In this document: positions 32,199 through 40,737 of the stretch, in pieces
How the letters are laid out: every line of letters starts with the position of its first letter
Position numbering within the stretch: position 1 is the stretch's first letter
From: Paenacidovorax monticola
Lineage (GTDB): Bacteria > Pseudomonadota > Gammaproteobacteria > Burkholderiales > Burkholderiaceae_C
DNA: 64,000 bases
Assembly (NCBI RefSeq): GCF_014489595.1
Contig: NZ_CP060790.1
Location: 1-64,000, forward strand
Direction: 5' to 3'
Translations under genes and position numbers: made by a program
The notes under the pieces: model-generated
What the model was told of the DNA's origin: nothing
The model's database searches: none
The model's input: only the letters and a program-made list of their open reading frames with translations

Positions 32199-32612
32199 TC
32201 AGGGCTTGAGGTAGACGAAGCCTTCCTTGGCCTGCAGCCGCGCCACTTCGGCCACGCCCGAGGGCACGATCTTGGCCTCCATCAGCAGGAGCCCCGCGTC
32301 AATCTTGCGCGACACCAGGGTGTTGTTGCATACGCGGAAGTCCACGCCGCGCGCGGCCAGCGCACTCACGGGGCCGCTGAATTCGCGCCCCTGGCTGTCC
32401 TTGGCGTCGCTCATCAGGAAGTCGATGCCCGGGCCATGCGTCACGACCACGATCTTGGCCTCGGGGTCGGCATTGAGATGGTTGGTGATGTTGTTGAGTA
32501 CGGCGGACGCACTCTCGACGCCGGTGTTCACGTGGTACACGGTCTTGATGCTCTGCGCGCTGACCGTGGCGGCGCAGAATGCGAGCAGCAGGGCGAGGAA
32601 GGCTTGTCTCAT
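32199..32612 (-). CDS. periplasmic DsrE/DsrF-like protein
   Basis: The 137-aa product has a cleavable signal peptide (MRQAFLALLLAFCAATVSAQ) and a DsrE-type Rossmann-like domain with 'AKIVVVTHGPGIDFLM' and 'FRVCNNTL' (the conserved Cys) followed by IVPSGVAEVARLQ. ATG 32612 has AAGGA upstream. DsrE-family proteins carry sulfur on a Cys; the export signal places this one in the periplasm, beside the Sox system. It shares direction with the transporter gene 137 nt upstream. Confidence 0.82.
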   Translation of the reverse strand: MRQAFLALLLAFCAATVSAQSIKTVYHVNTGVESASAVLNNITNHLNADPEAKIVVVTHGPGIDFLMSDAKDSQGREFSGPVSALAARGVDFRVCNNTLVSRKIDAGLLLMEAKIVPSGVAEVARLQAKEGFVYLKP

Positions 32613-32748
32613 GTTGTCGTCCTTGTAGGCCTTGGGGTGTGTCATGCGGGGCCAGCGATTCCATGAATCGTTGGCGGCTTATATTAGCACTCGCAAAACT
32701 ATGGTGCAGCGCTCGGTGAGGAGCGCACCGCGAACAGGCCGGAGTTGC

Positions 32749-33858
32749 TCAAGGTGCCACGGGAGTGACCACCGGTGCCTGCTGCGTGGAGGGGCGCGCG
32801 GTCTGCACCGGCTCGGCCAGCCAGCGCTCCACCAGGCCGGCGCCAGCCCACATGCCCAGCAGCGTCAGCCAGGCGGTGAGGGCGAAGATGGCGCCCCCGG
32901 TCATGCCCGCGCCCACGGCGCAGCCCCCGGCCAGCATGGAGCCGAAGCCCATGGCCATGGCGCCGGCGATGTAGCGCGCCATGCTGTAGCCGTCCTTGAA
33001 GCCCTCGACCTTGAATTCGCGCCCCACCAGCGCGCCGATGAACGAGCCGACGAACACGCCGGGCAGCATGCCGGCGTCGAAGCCGAACGGCGGCGCCGGG
33101 CTGGCCAGCACGCGCATCAGCCATTCGGCCGAGGGGCCGCTGAACGTGAGGCCCTGGATCTGCACGAGGTCGAAGCTGGACTGCGACACCGCGTAGGTGA
33201 ACCACCAGGCCAGCGCCACCGCCAGCCCGGCACCGATGCCGCCCACCCACATCCATGGCCGGTTGCCGCTGCGCAGCGAGAAGAACACCGCCACCGCCAT
33301 CCATACCAGGCCGAACGCCAGCCCTGCGCGATGGTCCATGCCCACGAGGGCCAGCAGGTCGCGCGAGGCGCCGCCTTCCACGGTCCACCAGCCGGAGATC
33401 GCGCCCCGCAGCGGCGACAGGCTGCCGGACAGCGCCGCCTGCGCCGTGACCGCGAACACCAGCCCCGACAGCAGGGCGCGCAGGTTGCCGTTGGCCGACA
33501 GCACCAGCAGGCGGCTGGCGCAGCCGCGCGTCATGATCATGCCGGCGCCGAACAGCAGGCCGCCGACCAGCGCGCCCGACAGGCTGCCGCGGTTGGCGAT
33601 CTGGCGCGCGCTGCCCACGTCCAGGCTGCCGGCCAGGATCAGCGCTTGCACGCCGACCAGAGCCGTGGAAAAGGCCAGCAGCCAGATCGAGAGCTTTTCG
33701 CCGAACTGGCCGCGCCAGAACTCGATCACCGCTGCGCGCAGGCAGAAGCGCGAACGCTGCGCGAAGAAGCCGAACAGCATGCCGATCACCGCGCCGCCCG
33801 CGGCCAGCGCGGCACTGGTACCGTGGCGCTCCACCATGCTTGCCAGTTCGATCGCCAT
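32749..33858 (-). CDS. YeeE/YedE-family (TsuA-like) sulfur compound transporter
   Basis: This polytopic inner-membrane protein of 369 aa has about ten helices in two YeeE/YedE repeats. Conserved cysteine motifs occur as RFCLRAAV near the N-terminus, RGCASRL centrally and GGCAVGAG near the C-terminus, matching the thiosulfate-relay cysteines of TsuA. ATG 33858 was preferred over an upstream TTG. It probably takes up thiosulfate or a related sulfur species. It is divergent from the metallohydrolase gene across a 46-nt AT-rich regulatory region. Confidence 0.85.
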   Translation of the reverse strand: MAIELASMVERHGTSAALAAGGAVIGMLFGFFAQRSRFCLRAAVIEFWRGQFGEKLSIWLLAFSTALVGVQALILAGSLDVGSARQIANRGSLSGALVGGLLFGAGMIMTRGCASRLLVLSANGNLRALLSGLVFAVTAQAALSGSLSPLRGAISGWWTVEGGASRDLLALVGMDHRAGLAFGLVWMAVAVFFSLRSGNRPWMWVGGIGAGLAVALAWWFTYAVSQSSFDLVQIQGLTFSGPSAEWLMRVLASPAPPFGFDAGMLPGVFVGSFIGALVGREFKVEGFKDGYSMARYIAGAMAMGFGSMLAGGCAVGAGMTGGAIFALTAWLTLLGMWAGAGLVERWLAEPVQTARPSTQQAPVVTPVAP

Positions 33859-33872
33859 GTTCAATAATTAAA

Positions 33873-33893
33873 TAAGCAATAACTGATAAATAG
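33873..33893. promoter_or_regulatory. candidate sulfur-regulon operator (yeeE / metallohydrolase)
   Basis: An AT-rich block within a GC-rich context contains ATAA four times at 7-8 bp spacing (33864-33890). The segment 33873-33893 shares 14 of 21 positions with 35452-35472 upstream of the cytochrome/soxC genes, in the common form TAA-CA-(3)-ACT-AT-(2)-ATAG. It lies between divergent genes and is a plausible binding site of the ArsR-type repressor and/or core promoter. Confidence 0.5.
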
Positions 33894-33904
33894 TAGGGGG
33901 CATC

Positions 33905-34906
33905 ATGCAGTCGATAATTGATCGGCGTCAACTTCTCAGGCGCTGCGGCTGCTCCGTGCTGTCGGCGGGCATGGGTGGGCTGGGCCTGTCCTGGGCGCGG
34001 TACGCCGAGGCGACGGCCGCTGCCCCCGCTGCTTCGCTGCCGATGGTGCCGCGCGAGGTGGCGCCCCGCTGCTGGTATGTCGAGGGCCTGTCGGCGCTGG
34101 GGTCGCCGGCCAACCAGAACTTCATCTCCAACGCGGGCTTCGTGGTCACGCCCGAGGGGGTGGTGGTGATCGACGCGCTGGGCTCGCCCGCCCTGGCGCG
34201 CCGCCTGCTGGCCGAGATCGCCCGCATCACCTCTCAGAAGGTCACGCACGTGGTGCTGACGCACTACCACGCCGACCATGTCTACGGCCTGCAGGTGTTC
34301 GAAGAGGCGGGCGCGCGCATCATCGCCCACAGGGCCGGGCGCGAATACCTGTACGCCGATACCGCGCAACTGCGCCTGCAGGCCTCGCGCGAGCAACTGG
34401 CGCCATGGATCGATGCGCAGACCCGGCTGGTGGCCGCCACCGAATGGATCGACGGGCGGCGCGAACTCGTTGTGGGCGGCACGCGCTTGATCGTGCAGCC
34501 CGTGGGGCCGGCGCACACGCCCGAGGACCTGGCGGTGTTCGTTCCCGATACCCGGGTGCTGTACGCGGGCGACCTCGTGTTCCGCAGCCGCATCCCTTTC
34601 GTCGGCCAGGCCGACAGCCGCAACTGGATCGCGTCGCTCGACACGCTGCTGGCCTTCGGCGCCACGGTGGTCGTGCCGGGCCATGGCCCGGCATCCACCG
34701 AGGCGGCCCAGGACATGAAGCTCACGCGCGACTACCTGGCCTACCTGCGCAAGACCATGGGCGATGCCGCGCGCGACATGACGCCGTTCGACGAAGCCTA
34801 CAAGTCCGCCGACTGGAGCGCGTTCGAGAACCTGCCGCTGTTCGGCGCCGCCAACCGCATGAATGCCTACAACACCTACCTGCTGATGGAGCGGGAGGCG
34901 CCATGA
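33905..34906 (+). CDS. periplasmic MBL-fold metallohydrolase, SoxH-like
   Basis: The 333-aa product has an N-terminal twin-Arg/hydrophobic export signal (DRRQLLRRCGC... about residues 7-30) and a metallo-beta-lactamase fold: THYHADH (His120, His122, Asp124, His125), a later 'GPAHTPEDL' His, 'YAGDLVF' Asp and VPGHGP His, so both metal sites are complete. SoxH-type proteins accompany sox clusters; their exact substrate is unsettled. The gene ends in ATGA overlap with the thioredoxin gene. Confidence 0.82.
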   Translation: MQSIIDRRQLLRRCGCSVLSAGMGGLGLSWARYAEATAAAPAASLPMVPREVAPRCWYVEGLSALGSPANQNFISNAGFVVTPEGVVVIDALGSPALARRLLAEIARITSQKVTHVVLTHYHADHVYGLQVFEEAGARIIAHRAGREYLYADTAQLRLQASREQLAPWIDAQTRLVAATEWIDGRRELVVGGTRLIVQPVGPAHTPEDLAVFVPDTRVLYAGDLVFRSRIPFVGQADSRNWIASLDTLLAFGATVVVPGHGPASTEAAQDMKLTRDYLAYLRKTMGDAARDMTPFDEAYKSADWSAFENLPLFGAANRMNAYNTYLLMEREAP

Positions 34907-35382
34907 GCGCGGCATGGCGTGCCTGGCGGCGGCGCGAATGGGTGCTGGGGGCCGGGCTGGCCTGGGCATTGCCTGGCGCCTTCGCTGCCGATGGTGAACT
35001 GCCCGTGCCTGCGTCCATGGCCGACGCGTTGGCGGCTGCGCTGGCGCGGCGTGAGCCGCTGGTGGTGATGGCCAGCCTGGTGGGCTGCCCGTTCTGCCGC
35101 ATCGTGCGCGAACACTATCTGCTCCCGGCCTGGCGTGATGGTGCAGCCATCGTGCAGATCGACTTCAGGGACCCGCGCTCCGTGCGCGACTGGGAGGGGC
35201 GCGCGACCACGCAGGGCGCGCTGGTCAAGACCCTGGGCGTGAGCGTCGCTCCCACGGTGATGTTCTTTGGCCGCGGCGGCCGCGAGGTGGCCGAGCGCCT
35301 GAGCGGAACCTACATCTCCGACTTCTACGGCGCCTACCTGGAGCAGCGCCTGGAGCAGGCGCGCGCGGCCGTGCGCTCGTGA
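34903..35382 (+). CDS. SoxS-like periplasmic thioredoxin
   Basis: The 159-aa product has a signal sequence (hydrophobic stretch about residues 12-29) and a thioredoxin fold with active-site VGCPFC and cis-Pro VAPTVMFF. Periplasmic thioredoxins SoxS/SoxW keep SoxY or other Sox proteins reduced. The CPFC motif is closer to SoxS (CP-C) than to SoxW. Start ATG 34903 overlaps the metallohydrolase stop. Only the fold and location support the specific role. Confidence 0.78.
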   Translation: MSAAWRAWRRREWVLGAGLAWALPGAFAADGELPVPASMADALAAALARREPLVVMASLVGCPFCRIVREHYLLPAWRDGAAIVQIDFRDPRSVRDWEGRATTQGALVKTLGVSVAPTVMFFGRGGREVAERLSGTYISDFYGAYLEQRLEQARAAVRS

Positions 35383-35451
35383 TCTGGGCTACGGGTTTTT
35401 ACTGAGACAAAGCGCGCGCCTTCGGGCGCTGTTGTCTCTAAAATCAGTACA

Positions 35452-35472
35452 TAAACATATACTTATCTATAG
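35452..35472. promoter_or_regulatory. candidate sulfur-regulon operator/promoter upstream of cytochrome-soxC
   Basis: The AT-rich segment contains the inverted repeat ATAA-(8)-TTAT (35451-35466) and shares a motif with 33873-33893. It lies 30 nt before the cytochrome start in an otherwise GC-rich stretch, so it may combine a -10 region and the repressor's operator. Confidence 0.5.
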
Positions 35473-35501
35473 ACCGCCCCAGAGCGGATCCAAGGAGAAC
35501 C

Positions 35502-35822
35502 ATGACGCCCTCGATGAAACTCGCCGCCGCACTGGGGCTGGCCACCGCCCTGAGCCCCTTCGCCGCCTCCGCCAGCCAGGCGCTGGCCCAGCAGAAGGCC
35601 TGCCTGGCCTGCCATGCGGTGGACAAGAAGCTGGTGGGCCCGGCCTTCCAGGAAGTGGCCAAGAAGTATGCGGGCCAGAAGGATGCCGAGGCGCAGCTCG
35701 TGCGCAGCATCAAGTCGGGCGGATCGGGCAAGTGGGGCCCTGTGCCCATGCCGGCCCAGGCCGCGCTGAGCGAGGGCGACGCCCAGACCCTGGCCGCCTG
35801 GGTGCTGGCAGGGGCGCGCTGA
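35502..35822 (+). CDS. class I cytochrome c (c-551/552 type)
   Basis: The 106-aa product has a signal peptide (to about residue 26), one heme motif CLACH (34-38) and a C-terminal WGPVPMPAQ with the axial Met. An AAGGAGAACC ribosome-binding site precedes ATG 35502. It is strikingly similar to the C-terminal heme domain of SoxD in the same operon, including KLVGPAF and PVPMPAQ. It may accept electrons from SoxCD or SoxXA and pass them to a terminal oxidase. Confidence 0.88.
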   Translation: MTPSMKLAAALGLATALSPFAASASQALAQQKACLACHAVDKKLVGPAFQEVAKKYAGQKDAEAQLVRSIKSGGSGKWGPVPMPAQAALSEGDAQTLAAWVLAGAR

Positions 35823-35866
35823 AGCGCGGCCCGGTTTCATCCAACCATCCCCATCCAGGAGCTTTC

Positions 35867-37222
35867 GTGAGCCTGCCAACATGGATATCGGGTCGGGTGC
35901 GCAAGGCACCCGAGAACTTCGTACAGGGCGAGGGCGTGCGCACCGTCTTCGCGGAGGCGCGCGCCGGCCGGCGTGACTTCATCCGCGGCGCGTTCGCCAC
36001 CGCTGCCTCTGGCATGGCCGCCGGCGTGGCCGTGGCCCAGGGCGTGGCCGGCGATGGCGAGTCCGCCATCCTGAACCTGCCCGCGCACAGCACGGGCCTG
36101 GGCCAGGCCGTGGCCACGGACGGCTACGGCAAGCCCTCGCGCTACGAGGCGAACGTGCAGCGGCGCCAGAGCCCGGGGCTGACGCAGACCAAGCAGGCCT
36201 CGGTGTCGTTCGCGCCGCTGCAGTCGCTGTTCGGCATCGTCACGCCCAGCGGCCTGCATTTCGAGCGCCACCACCAGGGCTGGTGGGACATCGACCCGTC
36301 CCAGCACCGCCTCATGGTCAACGGCATGGTCAAGGCCGCCAAGGTCTTCACCATGGACGAGATCATGCGCTTGCCCTCGGTCTCGCGCTTCCATTTCATC
36401 GAGTGCGGCGCCAACACCGGCATGGAATGGGGCAACGTGGCCGTGCCCACGGTGCAGTACACGCACGGCATGCTGTCGTGCAGCGAATTCACGGGCGTGC
36501 CGCTGATCACGCTGCTGGAGCTGGCGGGCGCCGACCTCAAGAAGGGCCGCTTCGTGCTGGCCGAAGGGGCCGACGGCTCGTCGATGACGCGCACGATCCC
36601 GATGGAACTCATCGAGTCGGGCGAAGTGCTCGTGGCCTATGGCCAGAACGGTGAGATGCTGCGGCCCGAGCAGGGCTACCCGCTGCGCCTCGTGGTGCCG
36701 GGCGTGCAGGGCGTGAGCTGGGTGAAGTACCTGCGCCGCATCGAGGTGGGCGACCAGCCCTGGGCCGCCAAGGACGAGGCTGTGCACTACGTCGACCTGA
36801 TGCCCGATGGCCTGCACCGCCAGTACACGAGCATCCAGGAATGCAAGAGTGTCGTCACCACGCCCTCGGGCGGGCAGATGCTGCTCGACAAGGGGTTCTA
36901 CAACATCACCGGGCTGGCCTGGTCCGGCCGCGGCAAGGTGCAGCGCGTGGATGTGAGCGTGGACGGCGGGCGCAACTGGCGCACGGCGCGGCTCGAGTCC
37001 CCCGTGCTGTCCAAGTGCCTCACGCGCTTCAACATCGACTGGGTTTGGGACGGCAAGCCCGCCATCATCCAGAGCCGTGCCATGGACGAGACCGGCTACG
37101 TGCAGCCCAACTACCAGCAGCTGCGCGCCGCGCGCGGCTCGCGTTCGATTTACCACAACAACGCCATCCAGTCGTGGGCGGTGCAGGAGAGCGGGGAGGT
37201 GGTCAATGTTCAGCTCTCGTGA
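35867..37222 (+). CDS. soxC: sulfane dehydrogenase molybdenum subunit SoxC
   Basis: The 451-aa periplasmic molybdoprotein oxidises the SoxY-bound sulfane sulfur, releasing six electrons to SoxD. It carries a Tat signal (RRDFIRG, residues 35-41) and sulfite-oxidase fold motifs, including FHFIECGANTG with Mo-ligand Cys180, and a C-terminal dimerisation domain. GTG 35867 with AGGAG upstream was selected. The stop overlaps the soxD start by 17 nt. Confidence 0.95.
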   Translation: MSLPTWISGRVRKAPENFVQGEGVRTVFAEARAGRRDFIRGAFATAASGMAAGVAVAQGVAGDGESAILNLPAHSTGLGQAVATDGYGKPSRYEANVQRRQSPGLTQTKQASVSFAPLQSLFGIVTPSGLHFERHHQGWWDIDPSQHRLMVNGMVKAAKVFTMDEIMRLPSVSRFHFIECGANTGMEWGNVAVPTVQYTHGMLSCSEFTGVPLITLLELAGADLKKGRFVLAEGADGSSMTRTIPMELIESGEVLVAYGQNGEMLRPEQGYPLRLVVPGVQGVSWVKYLRRIEVGDQPWAAKDEAVHYVDLMPDGLHRQYTSIQECKSVVTTPSGGQMLLDKGFYNITGLAWSGRGKVQRVDVSVDGGRNWRTARLESPVLSKCLTRFNIDWVWDGKPAIIQSRAMDETGYVQPNYQQLRAARGSRSIYHNNAIQSWAVQESGEVVNVQLS

Positions 37223-38261
37223 ATGGCGCGCCGTGGCGCTGGCCGGGCTGCTGTGCGTGGGTCTGGGCGCGCAGGCGCAGCAGGGCAAGGGCGCGTACCC
37301 GGGCATCGGCCGCGATGCCACCGTCAAGGAAGTGGCGGCCTGGGACATCGACGTGCGCCCTGACTTCAAGGGGCTGCCCGCGGGTTCGGGCAGCGTGGAG
37401 CGCGGGCAGGGCGTGTGGGAGGCCAAGTGCGCCTCGTGCCACGGCGTGTTCGGCGAGTCCAACGAGGTGTTCAGCCCGCTCGTGGGCGGCACCACGCCCG
37501 AGGACATCCAGAGCGGCCGCGTGGCGCGGCTGCGCGACGCGGGCTTTCCGGGGCGCACCACGCTCATGAAGGTGCCCACGGTGTCCACGCTGTGGGACTA
37601 CATCAACCGCGCCATGCCCTGGACCCAGCCCAAGTCGCTGAGCACCGAGGAGGTCTACGCGGTGACGGCCTATCTGCTCAACCTGGGCAGCATCGTGCCC
37701 GACGACTTCACGCTGTCGGACAAGAACATCGCCGAGGTGCAAAAGCGCATGCCCAATCGCAATGGCATGACCACCGACCATGCCCTGTGGCCCGGCCCCG
37801 AGTTCGCCAAGGGGCGCAAGCCCGACACCACGGCCAAGGCCTGCATGCGCGATTGCCCCGTGGAGCCCAAGGTGGCGTCCCGCCTGCCGGACTTTGCGCG
37901 CAACAACCATGGCAACCTGGCGGACCAGAACCGCCTGGTGGGTGCCCAGCGCGGCGTGCAGACCGGGGCTCCGGCCGCCGCACCAGCTGCCAAGCCCGCG
38001 CAGGACGGCGCGGCCAAGGCGCCCACCGCGCTGCTGGACAAGAACACCTGCACCGCCTGCCATGCCATGGACCAGAAGCTGGTGGGGCCGGCCTTCGCCG
38101 ACATCGCCAAGAAGTACGGTGGCAAGGCCGATTACCTCGCGGGCCGCATCCGCGCGGGCAGCAGCGGCGTGTGGGGCAATGTGCCGATGCCGGCGCAGTC
38201 TCTCAGCGACGATGAGGCCCAGACCATCGCGCGTTGGCTGGCCGGCACGGGCAAGCCTTGA
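37206..38261 (+). CDS. soxD: sulfane dehydrogenase diheme cytochrome SoxD
   Basis: The 351-aa electron-accepting subunit of SoxCD has a signal peptide (to about residue 25) and two heme c motifs, CASCH (75-79) and CTACH (282-286), joined by an Ala/Pro-rich linker (about 252-275). The C-terminal domain resembles the small cytochrome encoded upstream of soxC. Some Sox systems have a SoxD with one or two hemes; this is the two-heme type. Confidence 0.93.
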   Translation: MFSSREWRAVALAGLLCVGLGAQAQQGKGAYPGIGRDATVKEVAAWDIDVRPDFKGLPAGSGSVERGQGVWEAKCASCHGVFGESNEVFSPLVGGTTPEDIQSGRVARLRDAGFPGRTTLMKVPTVSTLWDYINRAMPWTQPKSLSTEEVYAVTAYLLNLGSIVPDDFTLSDKNIAEVQKRMPNRNGMTTDHALWPGPEFAKGRKPDTTAKACMRDCPVEPKVASRLPDFARNNHGNLADQNRLVGAQRGVQTGAPAAAPAAKPAQDGAAKAPTALLDKNTCTACHAMDQKLVGPAFADIAKKYGGKADYLAGRIRAGSSGVWGNVPMPAQSLSDDEAQTIARWLAGTGKP

Positions 38262-38330
38262 AGGTTTTGGGCAAGGGCGTTCCAATGGCGCCCATCCCTT
38301 TTTTTGGATTCATTGCAACAGGAGACAACG

Positions 38331-38786
38331 ATGACCTCTCGCAGAACCGCCCTCCAGCAGAGCCTGGCCGTCGCGGGCATGCTGATGGCCGCTGGCGTGC
38401 TGCCGCGCACGGCGCTGGCCTACAACAAGGACGCCTTCGACGCCAAGAGCGTGGCTGACGTCATGAAGGCCCTCGGCGCGGGTGCACCGACCGAGAGCAA
38501 GGACGTGACCATCACCGGCCCCGACATCGCCGAGAACGGCGCCGTGGTGCCGCTGGGCGCCGCGACCACGCTGGCTGGCGTGAAGCAGCTGCTCGTGCTG
38601 GTGGAGAAGAACCCCAACACCATGGTGGCCGCGTTCAACGTGACCGATGCGGTGGAGCCCAACTTCCTCACGCGCGCCAAGCTCGGCCAGTCTTCCGACG
38701 TGTACGCCGTGGCCATCACCAACGATGGCAAGGCCTTCTACGCCAAGAAGGAAGTCAAGGTCACCCTCGGCGGCTGCGGCGGCTGA
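38331..38786 (+). CDS. soxY: sulfur carrier subunit SoxY
   Basis: The 151-aa carrier has an N-terminal twin-Arg-type signal (TSRRTALQQSLAV...) and ends in the hallmark GGCGG, whose Cys binds the thiosulfate-derived sulfur during the Sox cycle. GGAGACAACG precedes ATG 38331. A weak GC hairpin followed by a T run in the 69-nt gap after soxD (38276-38306) might attenuate transcription between soxCD and soxYZ. Confidence 0.96.
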   Translation: MTSRRTALQQSLAVAGMLMAAGVLPRTALAYNKDAFDAKSVADVMKALGAGAPTESKDVTITGPDIAENGAVVPLGAATTLAGVKQLLVLVEKNPNTMVAAFNVTDAVEPNFLTRAKLGQSSDVYAVAITNDGKAFYAKKEVKVTLGGCGG

Positions 38787-38814
38787 TTCCACCCCCTTTG
38801 CTCAGGAGAAGAAC

Positions 38815-39126
38815 ATGGCAGATCCGATGCGCATCCGCGCCCAAGCCTCCGGCGGCAACGCCACCGTGCGTGTGCTCATGGCCCACGAAATGGAAACCGG
38901 CCAGCGCAAGGACGCTTCCGGCAAGACCATTCCCGCCTGGTTCATCCAGGAGGTCACGGCCTCGCTCAACGGCAAGCCCGTGCTGACGGCCGAATGGGGC
39001 CCGGCCGTGTCCAAGAACCCCTTCATGCAGTTCACCCTCAAGGGCGCCAAGGCTGGCGACAAGGTGAGCGTGTCCTGGAAGGACAACCGGGGCGAGACCC
39101 GCACCGACGAGGCCACGGTCAGCTGA
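38815..39126 (+). CDS. soxZ: sulfur carrier partner SoxZ
   Basis: The 103-aa protein forms the heterodimer SoxYZ. It is leaderless, consistent with co-export on SoxY's Tat signal. Family features are the start RIRAQASGGNATVRVLMAHEM, split here as 'RIRAQ' and 'VRVLMAHEMETG', then 'IPAWFIQEV' and 'VSWKDNRGE'. CAGGAGAAGAAC precedes the ATG. Confidence 0.95.
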   Translation: MADPMRIRAQASGGNATVRVLMAHEMETGQRKDASGKTIPAWFIQEVTASLNGKPVLTAEWGPAVSKNPFMQFTLKGAKAGDKVSVSWKDNRGETRTDEATVS

Positions 39127-39202
39127 CCAAGAGGCTCGCGCCCACCGCCCGTGTACCCCTGCGGGCGGCGCCGTTTCCCGTACAAACACTACAAGGAGAG
39201 AG

Positions 39203-40012
39203 GTGGCCCCCATGAGGAAGACAACACTGTGCGCCGCGCTGGCGCTGGCCGCGCTTGCGCCGCAGGCCTGGGCGCAGAAGACCACGGCCGACGGCATCGC
39301 CGAGTACCGCGAGATGCTGCAGGACGGCAACCCGGCCGAACTGTTCGAGGCCAAGGGCGAGGACCTGTGGAAGCAAAAGCGCGGCCCGAGGAATGCCTCG
39401 CTCGAGCGCTGCGACCTGGGTAAGGGCCCGGGCGTGGTCAAGGGCGCCTTCGTGGAGCTGCCGCGCCATTTCGCCGACACGGGCCGGGTGCAGGACCTGG
39501 AGTCGCGCCTGCTCACCTGCATGGAAACCCTGCAGGGCTTCAAGGCGGCCGAGATCGCCCAGACCCCCTTCGGCCGCGGCGAGCAGAAGAACATGGAGGC
39601 CCTGGTGGCATGGATCTCCGCCGAGTCCAAGGGGTTGAAGTTCAACCTGCCGCAAAGCCACGCGCAGGAGCGCCAGATGTACGAGGTGGGCAAGCGCGTC
39701 TTCTATCTGCGCGGCGGCTCGCACGACTTCGCGTGCGCTTCGTGCCATGGTGCCGACGGCAAGCGCATCCGCCTGCAGGATCTGCCCAACCTCACCAAGA
39801 ATCCCGGTGCGGGCGAAGGCTTCGGCGCCTGGCCCGCGTACCGCGTGTCCTCGGGCGAACTCTGGAGCATGCAGCGGCGCCTCAATGACTGCTTCCGCCA
39901 GCAGCGCTTCCCCTATCCGGGCTATGCGAGCGATGTGACCATCGCGCTGGGGGTGTTCATGGGTGTCAATGGCAAGGGCGGGGTGTCCACCGCGCCTTCG
40001 ATCAAGCGATGA
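39203..40012 (+). CDS. soxA: L-cysteine S-thiosulfotransferase subunit SoxA (monoheme)
   Basis: SoxAX oxidatively couples thiosulfate to SoxY. The product has a signal peptide (cleavage near AWA-Q), a single heme motif CASCH (178-182 counting from GTG 39203), the active-site ligand Cys230 in LNDCFRQ, and Cys70/Cys106, which probably form the disulfide replacing the first heme site of diheme SoxA. Either GTG 39203 or ATG 39212 can be the start; both have purine-rich sequence upstream. The stop overlaps an ATG of the next gene. Confidence 0.94.
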   Translation: MAPMRKTTLCAALALAALAPQAWAQKTTADGIAEYREMLQDGNPAELFEAKGEDLWKQKRGPRNASLERCDLGKGPGVVKGAFVELPRHFADTGRVQDLESRLLTCMETLQGFKAAEIAQTPFGRGEQKNMEALVAWISAESKGLKFNLPQSHAQERQMYEVGKRVFYLRGGSHDFACASCHGADGKRIRLQDLPNLTKNPGAGEGFGAWPAYRVSSGELWSMQRRLNDCFRQQRFPYPGYASDVTIALGVFMGVNGKGGVSTAPSIKR

Positions 40013-40023
40013 GGAGCCGCAGC

Positions 40024-40689
40024 ATGGCAAAGAACCCCCGAATGGACCGCTGGCTGCCCGTGGTGGGGCTGGTGTCTTCCGTGGCCGTCTTCGGATGCGC
40101 CTCCATCGACCAGACCGCCGAGGCCGATCGCATGACGGCCGCGGTGGTCAAGGCGTCGTTCCGCGACCAGGGCATCGCCAAGGTGGACCGCCTGGAGCAG
40201 GACGATGCCAACAAGGCCTGCAGCGCGGCCGACGTGACCGGCCAGCCCGTGGACGCCAAGGTGGCCCAGGCGATCGAGGCCGCCAACCTCAAGGCCGTGA
40301 AATGGCCGAGCGACGGCAAGTACCTGGGCGACTGGCGCGAAGGCGAGAAGATCGCGCAGAACGGCCGGGGCATGACCTGGACCGATGCGGCCGGATCGCC
40401 CAACGGCGGCAACTGCTACAACTGCCACCAGATCACCAAGGAGGAAATCTCCTTTGGCACGCTGGGCCCCAGCCTGTACCAGTACGGCAAGATCCGGGGC
40501 GTGACCAACCCGGACAGTGCCGAGGCCAAGCCCATCGTGGAGTACACCTGGGGCAAGATCTGGAACGCGCGGGCCTACAACGCCTGCTCCAGCATGCCGC
40601 GTGCCGGCCATGCCGGTGTCCTGAGTGAGAGCCAGGTGCGCCACGTGATGGCCCTCCTGCTCGACCCCCAATCCCCCGTCAACCGCTGA
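40024..40689 (+). CDS. soxX: cytochrome SoxX, possibly a lipoprotein
   Basis: The 221-aa partner of SoxA has one heme motif CYNCH (131-135) and a C-terminal SSMPR segment with the probable axial Met. ATG 40024 has AGGAG seven bases upstream and was chosen over ATG 40009. The hydrophobic N-terminus ends in VFGC (Cys25), a loose lipobox, so membrane anchoring is possible. The N-terminal extension before the heme domain (about 100 residues) is longer than in short SoxX proteins. Confidence 0.92.
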   Translation: MAKNPRMDRWLPVVGLVSSVAVFGCASIDQTAEADRMTAAVVKASFRDQGIAKVDRLEQDDANKACSAADVTGQPVDAKVAQAIEAANLKAVKWPSDGKYLGDWREGEKIAQNGRGMTWTDAAGSPNGGNCYNCHQITKEEISFGTLGPSLYQYGKIRGVTNPDSAEAKPIVEYTWGKIWNARAYNACSSMPRAGHAGVLSESQVRHVMALLLDPQSPVNR

Positions 40690-40737
40690 GTGCCACGGTG
40701 TGGCGGCCCCGAGCGGGCCGCCGCATGGCCAATTGCC

